DNA from: Lomentospora prolificans
Taxonomy: Eukaryota > Ascomycota > Sordariomycetes > Microascales > Microascaceae
Assembly (NCBI GenBank): GCA_029532625.1
Contig: JARFXM010000006.1
Coordinates: 124,001 to 188,000 of the forward strand
DNA length: 64,000 bases
Direction: 5' to 3'
Numbering within the stretch: position 1 is the first letter of the stretch; each line of letters starts with the position of its first letter. The notes under the pieces were generated by a model that saw nothing but the letters and a program-made list of their open reading frames with translations, did not search any database and had not been told where the DNA came from. A program made the translations under genes and the position numbers. Below are positions 11,845-22,120 of the stretch, piece by piece.

Positions 11845-12139
11845 ATGGAGTCTCAAAACCAAGCCCGCGCCGTTGTTGGCTCCCCCACCGCCGGTGCCGA
11901 GCCCGTGCAGATGACGCAACCGCGTCCCCTCCAGCCAATGGGTAAGCCACCATCGTTGTACTGGACCATTCCATCCCGTCGCTCACCGTGTCCCGACTCT
12001 AGATCCCAAGCAGGCGCCCGCCGACCAGCAGGAGAGGGGCACCCTTCGTGGTGGTGGCGAGGCTTGTCCCGGCCGCTTCTGCTTCATCATCCCTTGCCCT
12101 ATTCCGTGCAACTTCTGTGTCTTCCCTTGCCCTTGTTAA
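11845..12139 (+). CDS. small protein with cysteine-rich C-terminal tail (77 aa)
   Basis: Two exons, 11845-11941 and 12003-12139, joined over a 61-bp intron (11942-12002) with GTAAG donor and CTCTAG acceptor. The product is 77 residues. The first half is hydrophilic and rich in Gln, Pro and Ala. It then passes through RGGGEACPGRF into a tail with seven cysteines in the last 24 residues, spaced as CF..PCP..PCNFCV..PCPC and ending in Cys. There is no signal peptide. I recall short proteins of this layout (Gly-rich linker, then an Arg-Phe-Cys-Phe core and a Pro/Cys tail) in many filamentous fungi, where they are uncharacterised. The tail may be palmitoylated and membrane-attached or bind metal; both ideas are inference. 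Confidence 0.72.
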
Positions 12140-12450
12140 GGGGAAGAACGAATGTGGGAGAATGAGCTTGTTATTTGGGGAGGTGAAAACACTAGGGTAA
12201 ATGACTCTAGTACGAAATATTGTATCTTTGTCTCATGTGGATGAGGTTGGCCGATTAAAATAGAATATGCGCCTGAGCCGTTGCATGGCCAAGACACTGC
12301 TAGTCATTATCTCAAATCGAGATTTACAACGACCTACGGGAACGCAAGCAATATATCTATTCAATATACATGACTTTGCCTCTGAACTATTGCATCCATC
12401 CACAGAGCTACTCCCTAGTAGCCAGCGATGGGAAAAAGTCCAGCAATACG
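12140..12450. other. short convergent intergenic region
   Basis: A region of about 310 bp between the 3' ends of the Cys-rich gene and the aldehyde dehydrogenase. It should hold both polyadenylation regions. Nothing else seen. Confidence 0.4.
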
Positions 12451-14003
12451 TTAAAAATTGTACTTCATGCCGGGTTGGGCTAAGCTGATAATCTTGCGCT
12501 CCGTAAACTCTTCCACTCCAGCAATGCCACCAAACCTTCCATAGCCGCTGCTACCGCCAACACCACCGTTGGGGAGTGTCGCCTCGATATATACCGTCGG
12601 GCCGTTGACATGGCAGCTTCCGGCTCTCACGTCCTTGGCCAGGTCCATGGCCCGCATCACATCCCGAGAGAAGATGCTCGCGCAGAGAGAGAACTCACTG
12701 TCGTTGGCTAGGTCGACACCCTCCTCGTCTGTCTCAAATTCCATGAGGATCATAACAGGCCCAAAAGACTCGTGATGGTAGAGGTCCATATCGCGCGTCA
12801 CGCCTTCGAGAATGTGGGGGCGCATGATTGTCTTGTTGGGTCCGTCGATTTGCAAATCGCCTATGAGAAGCTTTGCGCCGGCATCAACGGCTGACCGGAC
12901 CAGACTGAGGACTCGTGTAGCCGATGCAGGGGTGAATAGTCCGGAAATTGAGACGTCCTTCTCAACCAAGTGATTTCCGCACTTTAGGCTCCCCGCGCGT
13001 TCCAACAGCTTGGCCTTGAACTCGCCCATAATCGACTTGTGCACAATAACCCTCTCGGTCGACATGCAAATCTGGCCATTATTAGAAAGACCGCCAAACA
13101 CAATTGACTCGACTGCGTCATCGAGGTTGGCATCCTCCCGAACAATCACAGGCGCCTTTCCGCCGAGTTCGAAGACGCACTTCTTCAGGCACGACGCGGC
13201 CCAGCCAGCGATGATGGTGCCCACGCGCTCGCTGCCCGTAAAGTTGATGCGGCGCACTTTCGGGTGCTTCACGGCGTACTCGGTGATTTCGGGGGCGCGC
13301 TCGGGGCTGCAGGGAATGAAGTTGATGCAGCCTTTGGGGAGACCGGCTTCGGTGAGGGCCTTGACCACAAGATGTTGGGACTTGGGGCTGTGCTCCGAGG
13401 GCTTGAGTACGACTGTGTTGCCGCAAATGAGAGGGCAGGCGATGGCCCTAGCTGTGAGATTGACCTAGGACAGTGAGCGATTGGGGGGGACGGAAATATT
13501 ATGGTAGTTTGTATTTCACATACAGGTGCATTCCAGGGGCTGATGCCAAAGACAACACCAAGGGCCTCCCTCGCCACAAGGACCGTGGTCCCAGGCCGAT
13601 CCGCCGGCACAATCTCTCCCTTGATGTGCGTGGCCAAGCCCGCCGTCTCGCGCAAAACGCCGGCGGTGGCAAAAATGTTCACCTTGACCCAACTCTCCGT
13701 CGCCGATACCTCGGACTTGAGAATCTCCGAAGCCTCACCGTGGATGTAGCCTTCGAGGATATCGGCCGCCTTGAGGAAAATGGCCCGTCGCGCCGAGGGG
13801 CCGGTTTTGGACCACGACTTGTACACGGCGTGGGCGCTCTCTATCGCGTCGGAGACGTCTTGTACTGTGGCGGAGGAGCAAGGGTAGATATTTTCACCCG
13901 TCATGGGGTTGGTGACTTGGAATTCGGCATTGTCGGAAGCGGACTTGTATTGTCCGTTGATGAAGAGCTGTTGGAGCTGGCTCAAGCTGCTATCTGTCGC
14001 CAT
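12451..14003 (-). CDS. aldehyde dehydrogenase, salicylaldehyde/benzaldehyde dehydrogenase type
   Basis: NAD(P)+-dependent ALDH of 497 residues that oxidises an aldehyde to its acid. Exon 1 is 13524-14003 and exon 2 is 12451-13464; the 58-bp intron (13465-13523) falls right after ISPWNAP and keeps frame. The motifs are SPWNAP, a cofactor segment FTGSERVG (about residues 235-242), general base Glu259 in FELGGKAP, and nucleophile Cys293 in NNGQICMS. The C-terminal part has the usual ESFGPV and a Gly-rich GGVGGSSGYGRFGG stretch. I chose the ATG at 14003; an ATG at 14039 would add 12 hydrophobic residues. Overall pattern matches the fungal and bacterial salicylaldehyde/vanillin/benzaldehyde branch. 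It faces away from ThDP-decarboxylase and hydroxyacid-dehydrogenase remnants, which fits a role in converting benzaldehyde-like intermediates. Confidence 0.93.
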
Positions 14004-14603
14004 TGGGAGTAGTATGGAATTCCGTAGGAGATAGAACACAAAAAAAAAAGAAAAGGAAGAAAACTGGTTGAAATCACCGGGTATCCAATGAAAATCTACG
14101 GACGTCTACTTCACGCGTTCATCCATTCACGTCAAAAATATTTGGTACCATCAGGGCAACCCGTCGAGCATTAATACCCCAAACGGAGAACATAGCCCTC
14201 CATTCGTGCCGCGCCAAAGGACGAGCTGCCGATCTCGATTGTGGGGACCCTTCGTGAATGGCTCCGATGCGGGGTTGTCGCAATTATGGAGGGGATGATA
14301 GCTGTGCCGGCAACGGATGCATACTTCCGTTCGTTGTAGCTATTCCCAGATGGGACTAAAGCGGCGATAGGAAAGTTAAGTTAGCGAAGCGCGATTTGTC
14401 GCTGATGACCTCGGCCAAGGATTGCGTCGCCAGCGCCACACTGAATACCAAAGTAGCCGGTTGCGGTAGGAGATGGGGCTTGATTCCTGGAACTATCATA
14501 GAGCAGAGTCCAGACGAATGGCCATGCGGCTTTGGAGGCGCTTTGAATGAGCTTGCATAATGTCCAGATATATTTGAGAGCCAAATCTATCGGGTCGTTC
14601 GCA
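14004..14603. other. intergenic region between ALDH and decarboxylase remnant
   Basis: About 600 bp between two divergent starts, so it probably held both promoters. An A-run sits at 14040-14049. No gene supported. Confidence 0.45.
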
Positions 14604-15115
14604 ATGGCGCAAGTAGAATCAAAGCCTACCACGCAACGCGTGACCGACGCCGCCGCCGCCATGGTGCACACCCTCCAGGCAGCCGGCATCACGCACCTCT
14701 TCGTGAACTTAGGCTCCGACCACCCAGCATTCTTTACTGTATCCTCATCTCTCCCGGTGAGATGAATGCACTCTCCGCGGCCTTGGGGTTCGCTCAGATC
14801 ACCGGGAAGTCCGCGGCCGTGCTTGTGCATGTGGAATGCGGTACGCAGGCGCTGGTCGGAGCGATTCACAACGTGAGCAAGGGAGGTATTCCGGTCATGA
14901 TTTTGGCGGGTATTACCGTTCCTGTCACGATGGAGTGCGAATTGATGGGCAGCGGAAACGAGTAAGACTGAGCCTCTCTGAGGAAATGTGAACTGGTATG
15001 ATTTGGCCCTTTTTTATTCACTTAGATACCTCCACTGGATCCAAGATGTTCCAGACCAGAGTGCCATCGTTCGGCAATATATGCGGTACGAGCATGAGAT
15101 TAGGAGGCTAGATTT
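14604..15115 (+). pseudogene. ThDP-dependent decarboxylase (acetolactate synthase/benzoylformate decarboxylase superfamily), N-terminal remnant
   Basis: Only the PYR (TPP_enzyme_N) domain remains, about 150 of the family's usual 550-600 residues. It starts with an ATG at 14604 and a good family N-terminus including HLFVNLGSDHPAFF. A deletion of roughly ten codons and a shift of frame follow near 14740; the next segment re-enters at PGEMNALSAALGFAQ, which contains the cofactor-activating Glu region. Further conserved parts are HVECGTQ, HNVSKGG and, across an intact intron (14962-15025), HWIQDVPDQ. Homology stops near 15115 and the ThDP-binding domain is absent. The match is to the fungal group often labelled acetolactate synthase-like; benzoylformate decarboxylase function is suggested only by the neighbours. 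Confidence 0.85.
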
Positions 15116-15199
15116 CGTACAAGTCTCGAAGATGGGAAGCGAGAAGCTGATAAGGCAAGGCGCGATGCCGGGAAGGAAGACGGCAGTAAATGCGTGCTG

Positions 15200-15645
15200 C
15201 AGATGTATTAATATCTGTTTGAGGGCAGAGTGACGAATGCATCGGCGCTTTGTCTCCAACCACGGGGGCAGACAGCTGGATCAGACACCACCGACGATAC
15301 AAGTCTTGCACAATATCGCGAAAACAGTGGGCGGTAGAGTGCCTATAGTAAGCATTGTATCTCGTCCATTTCTCACAATCATATCTTACCATCATCCTCT
15401 AGCATTTTGACGTCGGCATCCGGCGCGGCTCCGAGATCTTCAAGGCACTGTGTCTCGGCGTAGACGTTGTATGAATTGGACGCCCTGCGCTCTAGGCGAT
15501 AGCGTACGATGGATAGTATGAGCTTCGCAATTGTTTGAAAATACTGAAAGACGAATTCCGGCTATGTATTATGGCTTTGGCTGGGTGTACGAGTCTTTCT
15601 TCAGCTTGTGCCCGAATACTTGATGGCTGTCGATGCACTAGCAAA
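15200..15645 (+). pseudogene. FMN-dependent alpha-hydroxyacid dehydrogenase (lactate/mandelate dehydrogenase family), C-terminal remnant
   Basis: The remaining piece covers about the last third of a roughly 380-residue family. It includes the active-site segment VSNHGGRQLDQTPPT with the substrate-binding His and Arg at 15252-15296. An intact intron (15348-15402) leads into HFDVGIRRGSEIFKAL (FMN phosphate loop). The following frame has TGA and TAG exactly where two conserved tryptophans are expected (about 15467-15500), then a degraded LKILKDEFRLC segment in another frame. Upstream homology fades near 15200. Family members oxidise glycolate, L-lactate or L-mandelate to the keto acid. The remnant lies on the same strand directly behind the decarboxylase remnant. 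Confidence 0.85.
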
Positions 15646-15768
15646 ATTGTAAAAAGTTGAATCCGTTGAGTTAGGATATATTCAGCGAATTAAACTCTTT
15701 CGGCAGACATGAAGCTGAAAAGAAAAAAGAATATATATATATATAAATTGTCATCTTCGGCAAGCTTC

Positions 15769-16626
15769 TTACTGCTGTAGAAACGGGATGACATGTTGGC
15801 AAAACTCTTCAAATCCATCAATAAAACACACATGCCCAGCGTTCTTGATCACCTTGAGCTCCACCTTCCTCGCCCTTCCAGCATCTCCAAAGCTCTTTTC
15901 GATCTTGGCCCTCATATCCTGCATCTTGACGGGCAAATCCGCGTCCTTCTCCCCGACAACGAGCAGCGCATCCTGGCACCCAGCCGCAACCTTGCCCAAA
16001 AGCGGCTCGAGGTCGAAGTCCTTGCTTCGCAGGGCAGCACAGCACGTCTCGAACCCGTCAATTGTCGTCGTCTTCATCAGCTCACCCATACGGGCTGCCT
16101 CCGTGGGATTCGCCGCGAGCCAGTCTTTACCGAACCACCGATCGAGCGTGCCCTCGCGGATGCTTTCTAGGGAATTCGCCTTGCGCGCGGCCGCGACCCG
16201 GTCGCCAAAGGCATCTGGGACGCCGGAATTCACTGGGGAGGCGGAGATGGTATCGCAGATGATGAGCTTGTTCACGATCCCGGGGTGCTGAGCGACAAAG
16301 TATATGGACATGGCGGCACCCATGGAGACACCGATCCACGCGTGGAGCGTGTCAAGCTTCAAATGTTTGAGGAGGGCCGCCACGTCATCCGCCATGGAAG
16401 AAAACGTCGTCGAGGAGAGGTCGCTGGGCACACCTGATCGGCCGTGACCCGGCTGGTCAAAGCGCAGGGGCCGGAATCCGTTGCTGACCAGGCGCTTGAC
16501 GACGTGATCCCACGAGGTGTAATCCGAGGTGAGGGAATTGGCTAGCAGGACCACGGGGCCATCGCTGGGGCTAGCAGACAAATCGTAGGATAAGGCCCTC
16601 CCGTCGGGCAACGTAAAGGAGCTCAT
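15769..16626 (-). CDS. alpha/beta hydrolase, 3-oxoadipate enol-lactonase-like
   Basis: Intronless 285-residue cytosolic alpha/beta hydrolase. The catalytic triad can be placed as Ser101 (nucleophile elbow GVSMGAAM), Asp228 (VVGEKDADLP) and His265 (NAGHVCFID). The oxyanion side has LLANSL and the cap region spans about residues 130-200. FDQPGHGRS at residues 56-64 and the overall size match 3-oxoadipate enol-lactone hydrolase (PcaD-type), which opens the enol-lactone in the beta-ketoadipate pathway. Other small-ester or C-C hydrolases share the same layout, so the exact reaction is inferred from family resemblance and from the salicylate-type hydroxylase and aromatic aldehyde dehydrogenase nearby. 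It is divergent from the regulator at 17284. Confidence 0.85.
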   Translation of the reverse strand: MSSFTLPDGRALSYDLSASPSDGPVVLLANSLTSDYTSWDHVVKRLVSNGFRPLRFDQPGHGRSGVPSDLSSTTFSSMADDVAALLKHLKLDTLHAWIGVSMGAAMSIYFVAQHPGIVNKLIICDTISASPVNSGVPDAFGDRVAAARKANSLESIREGTLDRWFGKDWLAANPTEAARMGELMKTTTIDGFETCCAALRSKDFDLEPLLGKVAAGCQDALLVVGEKDADLPVKMQDMRAKIEKSFGDAGRARKVELKVIKNAGHVCFIDGFEEFCQHVIPFLQQ

Positions 16627-17283
16627 TGTGTTTCCTCTGCAAGATGTGAGGATGAGTTTATTGTGACTAGGCAGATAGTGGTGAGACTGCTGAAAAGAGA
16701 CTGCCTGGCTAGGTGTGCCGGTAAAAGCGAGCTCCGCGAGGATATAGCGTCGTGTTACTCCTAAAGCCGCCTCCTCCCACTTATTAGTCTCAGAGTGATT
16801 CTAGCCAACTCGACATGACCACGCACGCATTACATCAGCACAACAATACATCATTGATGATATTATATCAATTGGCGCGACTCAGGAATGGGCCAGAAGC
16901 ATTCTCCGCACTGGTCCGCGCTCGGCTGCTTTCCCCGCACACAATTCCCCACATTTCTCCAAGAACGGATTTGCCGAGCGCCGCTTTCCTCGGATCGCCA
17001 ACACCAGAATGCCAGCCAGCACATAGCCGGCATGGCCATGGCTGGAAACCACGCTAAGCCCGCGCTACAGGATCACATTACTCAATGGCATGGATCCTGG
17101 CAGAAGAGGGGCGGGTGCATGCTTCCTGCTCATCCACCCTCCTCCTCACAAGCCTTTCATTATCTACTATCTGAGCCTGCATGACGGATCGCTTTTCCGT
17201 TCCCATCTGGCCAAGGCACATAGACGTTGGCTAGTTTGGAACGTCTTGAAGAACCGCAATTCCGTCCAAGGCCTACCAGCAGG
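16627..17283. promoter_or_regulatory. divergent promoter region, enol-lactonase / Zn2Cys6 regulator
   Basis: The 657 bp separates the start codons of the minus-strand hydrolase and the plus-strand Zn2Cys6 regulator, so both promoters must lie here. This layout is common when a regulator controls its neighbour. I did not find a convincing CGG-spaced inverted repeat by eye. Confidence 0.5.
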
Positions 17284-19980
17284 ATGTCAGATCCCGCCTC
17301 CGATGCAGCGGCGAGGAAGCGGCTCCGTCGCGTGCCAGAACAGCTCCGGAAACGATCAGCCCAGAGCTGCGATTTGTGTCGCAAGGTATGTCCACACGAA
17401 TGAACGCCGGTTGGGCCAATAGGACATGGGTAATGCTGTTATACTGACTTTGGGTGTTGAAGCGGCGCTGTCGGTGCGTGCCGGGCGCGTCGGGCCGTGC
17501 TTGCGCGACGTGCGAGAAGCACAACGTGGACTGCTCCTACACTCTGCCAAGGAAACCTAGATTTTATGGCAGTATCGATGATCTCAGCGACAGGTTTGTG
17601 CATACACAAGTACTTGCAACGTTTACTACAACTAATGTGGCCAAGGCACAGATGCCTCGAAGCACTTGTCAAGGGCGCATTCCCAGGCGAGCCCATCGAT
17701 ACGGTGGCAGACCTGCGGAAGTTGGGCCAGCGCAGGGGCTATGCCATGCCTGAGCCACCAACTCCGTCAGCACCGCGTCCTCATATTTCAGATCTGGTCA
17801 AATCCTATTGCGCGGACCCGGAAACGACCGCGCCTCTGGCTCCACTTCAACCCATCGAGCCGGTGTCACGTCGCAACAGCTGCCCCGATATTGGTAGCGG
17901 AAGGTTGGGCCCCAGCATCGACGAGGATTCATCACCCGACGATGGAGAGAGTCTTGGGCTGATCCGGGATCCCACCGGACGGCAGCATTATATAGGACCG
18001 TCAGGAAGCCTCCAATTTCTCAGCCAGCTCCGGCGTCTTCTGATTGCGCGTGACCGGCAACACCCACCTAACGTAGAGCATTCGCCTACCGCGTCCAAGT
18101 TTACCGAGGATGACGCTGCACAGGCTCTCGAGGCGGATAGTATTCCGGTGAATGCAGGGGATGCGGTAATAGCGGAACAGGCCGGTGACACTGCGCAAAA
18201 CGAGCTCTCGCCGGGTTCGATATCCTCCTCCATCGCCCGCGACTTTACTCGGCAACCATGGGATGCGGCCGGTGATCTTTTCCGGAAGCTTCCTCCTCGA
18301 CAGGTGACAGACTCCCTGTTACAGTCTTACTTCAAGAGCGCACATGAAGACTTTCCTCTCTTCCACCGCGGCACTTTTGAGGAAGAGTACGAGTCCTACT
18401 GGGCCTTGTCGAAGCAATGCATCGCGGCCCCGGAATCGGTGCAAACGCCTCAAATGGAATGGGGATGGGTAGCAGCGCTGCAGATGATGATTGTATTTGG
18501 CTCGATGTGTGATCCCGCTGTTCCTGGTGTGGACCACGCTAACCTACGGAGGCAATGCGTGATTATTACTCGGGGTTTATTGCCGCAACTCGTGTCCAAG
18601 TGCTCCCTATCCAACGTCAGGGCCCTGCTTCTCCTCTCACTATTTCTTCACAACAATAACGAGAGAAACGCCGCGTGGAATTTAGTTGGCACGGCCACAC
18701 GCATCTCATTTGCCCTGGGTCTCCACCGCCGAGATGTGGCCTCCTACTTCCGGCCCATTGAACGCGAAGTCCGAAAAAGGGTCTTTTGTACGCTTTACGC
18801 CTTCGAGCAGTTCCTAGCTTCCAGTCTCGGACGGCCAAGCGGATTGAACGATTTCGACGTTGAGATTGCGCTCCCCAAGGAAGGAGTCCTGGGCACCGGA
18901 ACGGACAAGGTGGTGGCACACTCTCTCAAACTACAAAATATCCTCGGCAAGGCCCGCATCTCGCAAGCTGTACGGCCCCTGGCGAGCAGAAATACGAATA
19001 CACAGGGCCACGAGGAATCCGCCAAGGATACAATGGCGCTCCTCAATTCCTGGCGGAATGAGTTGGCCACCTGCCAGAGTCTCAACATTCCCTCAATCTC
19101 AGAACAAAACGATCCCTTTAGGGAGGAGAACTCGCCCACTACTATGTCTTTCAACGAGATAAAACTATTACTCACCTGGCAAGATCGCCCCCGGCTTCGA
19201 GCGGCGCTGGTGCTCCACATGCAATATCGGTACATCGCCATCATGGTAGCGCGTCCCTTCCTACTCCGGGACACTACAATGGCCCGTGTTTCACATAGAG
19301 ACGCAGGCGGAGTGAACTCCAACTCTACTTCCGAGTTGGCATTACTCTGTGTGCAGAACGCATGCCAGTTAGCCAAAATTGTCATGTTACTTGATGAGTT
19401 CGACTTGGTGAACGGCGTTTGCGCCATGGATGTCTTCTACGCTTATTCCGCCTCCATGGTCCTCATCCTCCGGTCCATCAGAGAAGGGGGTCCGGAAAGC
19501 GGCGCCCAAGAGACCAAAGAATACGCAGATCTCCGCCAGCTCATAAAATCGTTGCGTCAAGTTGTTTCCAAAATCCCCAAGAGTGGCACGATGAAAAGGT
19601 TTGCCAAAGTTATGGCGACATTTGAGGATAGTGTTTTCAACAATGGATCCACCGCCCATCTTCCGGACCCAGCCCGCCAGTATTATAATACGACGGTGAC
19701 TCGAAAGGAAACCCTCCCCGGAATGGAAATTGCATCTACCAGTCGATTCGGATCTGTTGAGCCAGGGCTCATGGTACCTCAAGTTCCTGCCATGACTGGT
19801 TTTCTGGACACGTCCTTTCCCGGAATGGACGTATGGCCACAAGGCGATTGGGGTACGTTCGATGACGGGCGAGAGTTTAGCGGCTGGATCGCGTCACTCC
19901 TACAACCGTCGATGGATACTACGATGACGACAGACTTTGACGATATGGATTCGGTATTACGGAACGCTCCTATGCAATGA
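17284..19980 (+). CDS. Zn2Cys6 fungal-specific transcription factor
   Basis: Nuclear DNA-binding regulator of 853 residues in three exons: 17284-17385, 17463-17593 and about 17652-19980. The first intron (17386-17462) splits the zinc cluster exactly between codons; the second (17594-17651) ends at CACAG, with an equally in-frame alternative acceptor at 17645. Zinc ligands are Cys29, 32, 39, 48, 51 and 58 (CX2CX6C...CX2CX6C), preceded by a basic stretch, and an extra Cys37 lies inside the first loop. The Fungal_trans middle homology domain runs from about residue 300 (LLQSYFKSAHEDFPLFHR) to 500, including LGLHRRD and the GRPSGL segment. The ends are acidic and unstructured. Its place between the enol-lactonase and the flavin hydroxylase suggests it regulates this block; the inducer is unknown. 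Confidence 0.92.
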
Positions 19981-20186
19981 TTGTATTCTACTACGGTTAG
20001 CAGGAGCAGGGATACACACACCACATTAACATGAAGTGATTCATGGGGCTTTTATTTAGAGAATAGGCCATTCTTATATTGATAATGTCCAAGCAAACCC
20101 AAAATTCGATCGGGTCGCTTCGAACTTCAACCATTAAGGTACCACAGTAATATTAGTGGATATAAATGTTCCCATCCCAGAGATCC

Positions 20187-21220
20187 TTACAAGGTGTATT
20201 GGAAATCCTGGTGCTTGCCGCCCAGCTTCGCAATCTCCTCTTCGAGCAACTTTTGTAGATGGTCCCTTATGCCAAGATCCCTCATCCTGTTCTCCCGGCT
20301 CGCCCAGAACCACATGTTGACGGCCACAAGGATGCCGACTACCTGGAAGGCGATACACGTCGACATGTCGGGGACGTACTAGGGTCTGTCCTTGGCAGGT
20401 ACACAACGGCGGAGATGAGATGAAGCCGCCGAGGCGGCCGCAGCTGACTGCGAACGCGGTGACGGTGCCTCATTTGACGGAGCCGACGACTTGGTTGGAA
20501 CTGTTTTGCTATTAATAATGTCGGGTTACCAACAATGCTAATCGTGGAGCCCGACAAGCAAAAAATGCCTCGCCGCTTCATCTTATCAGACCAGATGCCC
20601 ATGCACACCGACACAATGCCCGAAGAAAGACAAGGCGGCGTAGAAAGAGGTTCGATTTGAGGCTTGACCAGCCAAACGTCCTGAGCACAGTAGGCTGGAA
20701 CGCAGACAGCGAGTACGACGCTGTGACGCAAACGGCCAGGTACAGCACGCCGGCGGTGAGGATCTTCCAGTCGCCGAGGGACTTAATGGCGCCCTTGGCG
20801 TTCATCTTCTCATCCATACCGGTCTGGTTATTGTCGGCCTTGAGCCTGCAGAGGACCCACGCCTTCTCCCCGGGCTTGAGGAAGGTCGAGTCCTCGGGGA
20901 AGGTAGGGAGGAAAACGAAGGCGAGAACGGTAGCGAAGCAGTGACGCCTCCTTCGATGAAGAAGATCCAACTCCAGCCGGAGTAGCCGCGGATGCCATCC
21001 ATAATAGAACCGACACCGGCGCCGAGGAGACCCGAGATGCTGCCGGCGATGTCTTTGGATACCATGAACCAAGCCACGTGGCTGAGTAGTTCATGGCGCT
21101 TGTACCAGGAACCGATGAGGAAAACGCAGCCAGGGAACTGGCGGCCTCGAGGACGCCGATGAAGATTCGGGCCGTCGAGAGACCGCCAAAGTTCTTCGTG
21201 AAACCGGCAAAGGTTCACGG
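20187..21220 (-). pseudogene. decayed MFS transporter (anion:cation symporter / allantoate permease family)
   Basis: Homology to Dal5-type MFS transporters is clear but needs several frame changes. In order along the minus strand: FTKNFGGLSTARIFIGVLEA; a shift; FPGCVFLIGSWYKRHELLS with VSKDIAGSISGLLGAG and GYSGWSWIFFIEG; a shift; LAFVFLPTFPEDSTFL through LSAFQPTVLRTFGW; another shift; VCMGIWSDKMKRRGIFCL; then a gap of some 50 residues and the C-terminal tail ending at a stop near 20187. The first four helices or so are missing; upstream of 21220 no matching N-terminus is found. In life it would have carried an organic acid or similar anion into the cell. The multiple independent lesions make a sequencing artefact unlikely. 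Confidence 0.85.
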
Positions 21221-22120
21221 ATACTACGGATAGGTCAGTTAGTGAATCATGTGGTAAACGGTATTCTGGTTCAATCTCCGCGACCGGTTACACTGGAATG
21301 GAGATGCACGACCGAGAGGAATCCGGGGTATTAGCGAAGGTGAACTAAACGTGGGAGTTCCACACCGGTGTTCTATAACGTTACCCACGCTATTATATTC
21401 CAACGGAATAGTTTCAGAATACGGAATATTGGCATTCATTGGGCTGCAGCCAGCTTTTAAACCAGCTTGAAGAAGTGGTTTCCCCAGATCCTGCTGCTCT
21501 TTGCTATCCTAGTTAAAGGAGTGGGCTTCAGTCTGGGGAAAGATCTGGATGTTGTTAACGTCTATTATGCTTCAGTGCCCGGCTCGCATATCCGCGGAAC
21601 TATTAGTTCGGGGTGTCTAAGCCGATTTAGGGCAAGATTTGGGGAGACCGAGGAGAGCTCCAGGGTTGCCAGCGCCTTGGCGCTCGCCAGGTATCGCCTG
21701 GAGACAGGAAGCATGCATCCGAACGCTAGCGAGCTGGCGAATCGGAGAACAACGCCTGCTTCTCGATGCAGGATTCTTGACTCCGTCAACATGTTCTCTG
21801 GATCGGATAAGGATGCAAAGTAGGGCAAACGGCACGCGGCCCTTGAGATGTGGAGGAAGCATGCGGCCGTTGGACACAATCCCGCCGCCAGGCGACGGTT
21901 GGCAGTGGAGAAGGCAACTCTATATTGTCCGAGACAAAAGTTCTCCATCGTGCAACCAAGTCCCTTCGCATCGTCCGCTTCAAACTTGGATATAAATCCA
22001 TTGATAATATCTTCATTGTCTCATCGAATCCAGTATCGGCACAACACATTTGACAACTACATCGTCCAGTAAACTCTCTCCTCTTCAATCATCTCTCCAC
22101 ACGCAAGCACACATTTTACA
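21221..22120. other. intergenic region upstream of the flavin hydroxylase
   Basis: A 900-bp stretch with no supported gene. It includes a CT/CA-rich promoter-like segment at about 22075-22115 just before the hydroxylase ATG. The lost N-terminal part of the neighbouring transporter gene should have lain at its left end but is not recognisable. Confidence 0.45.
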
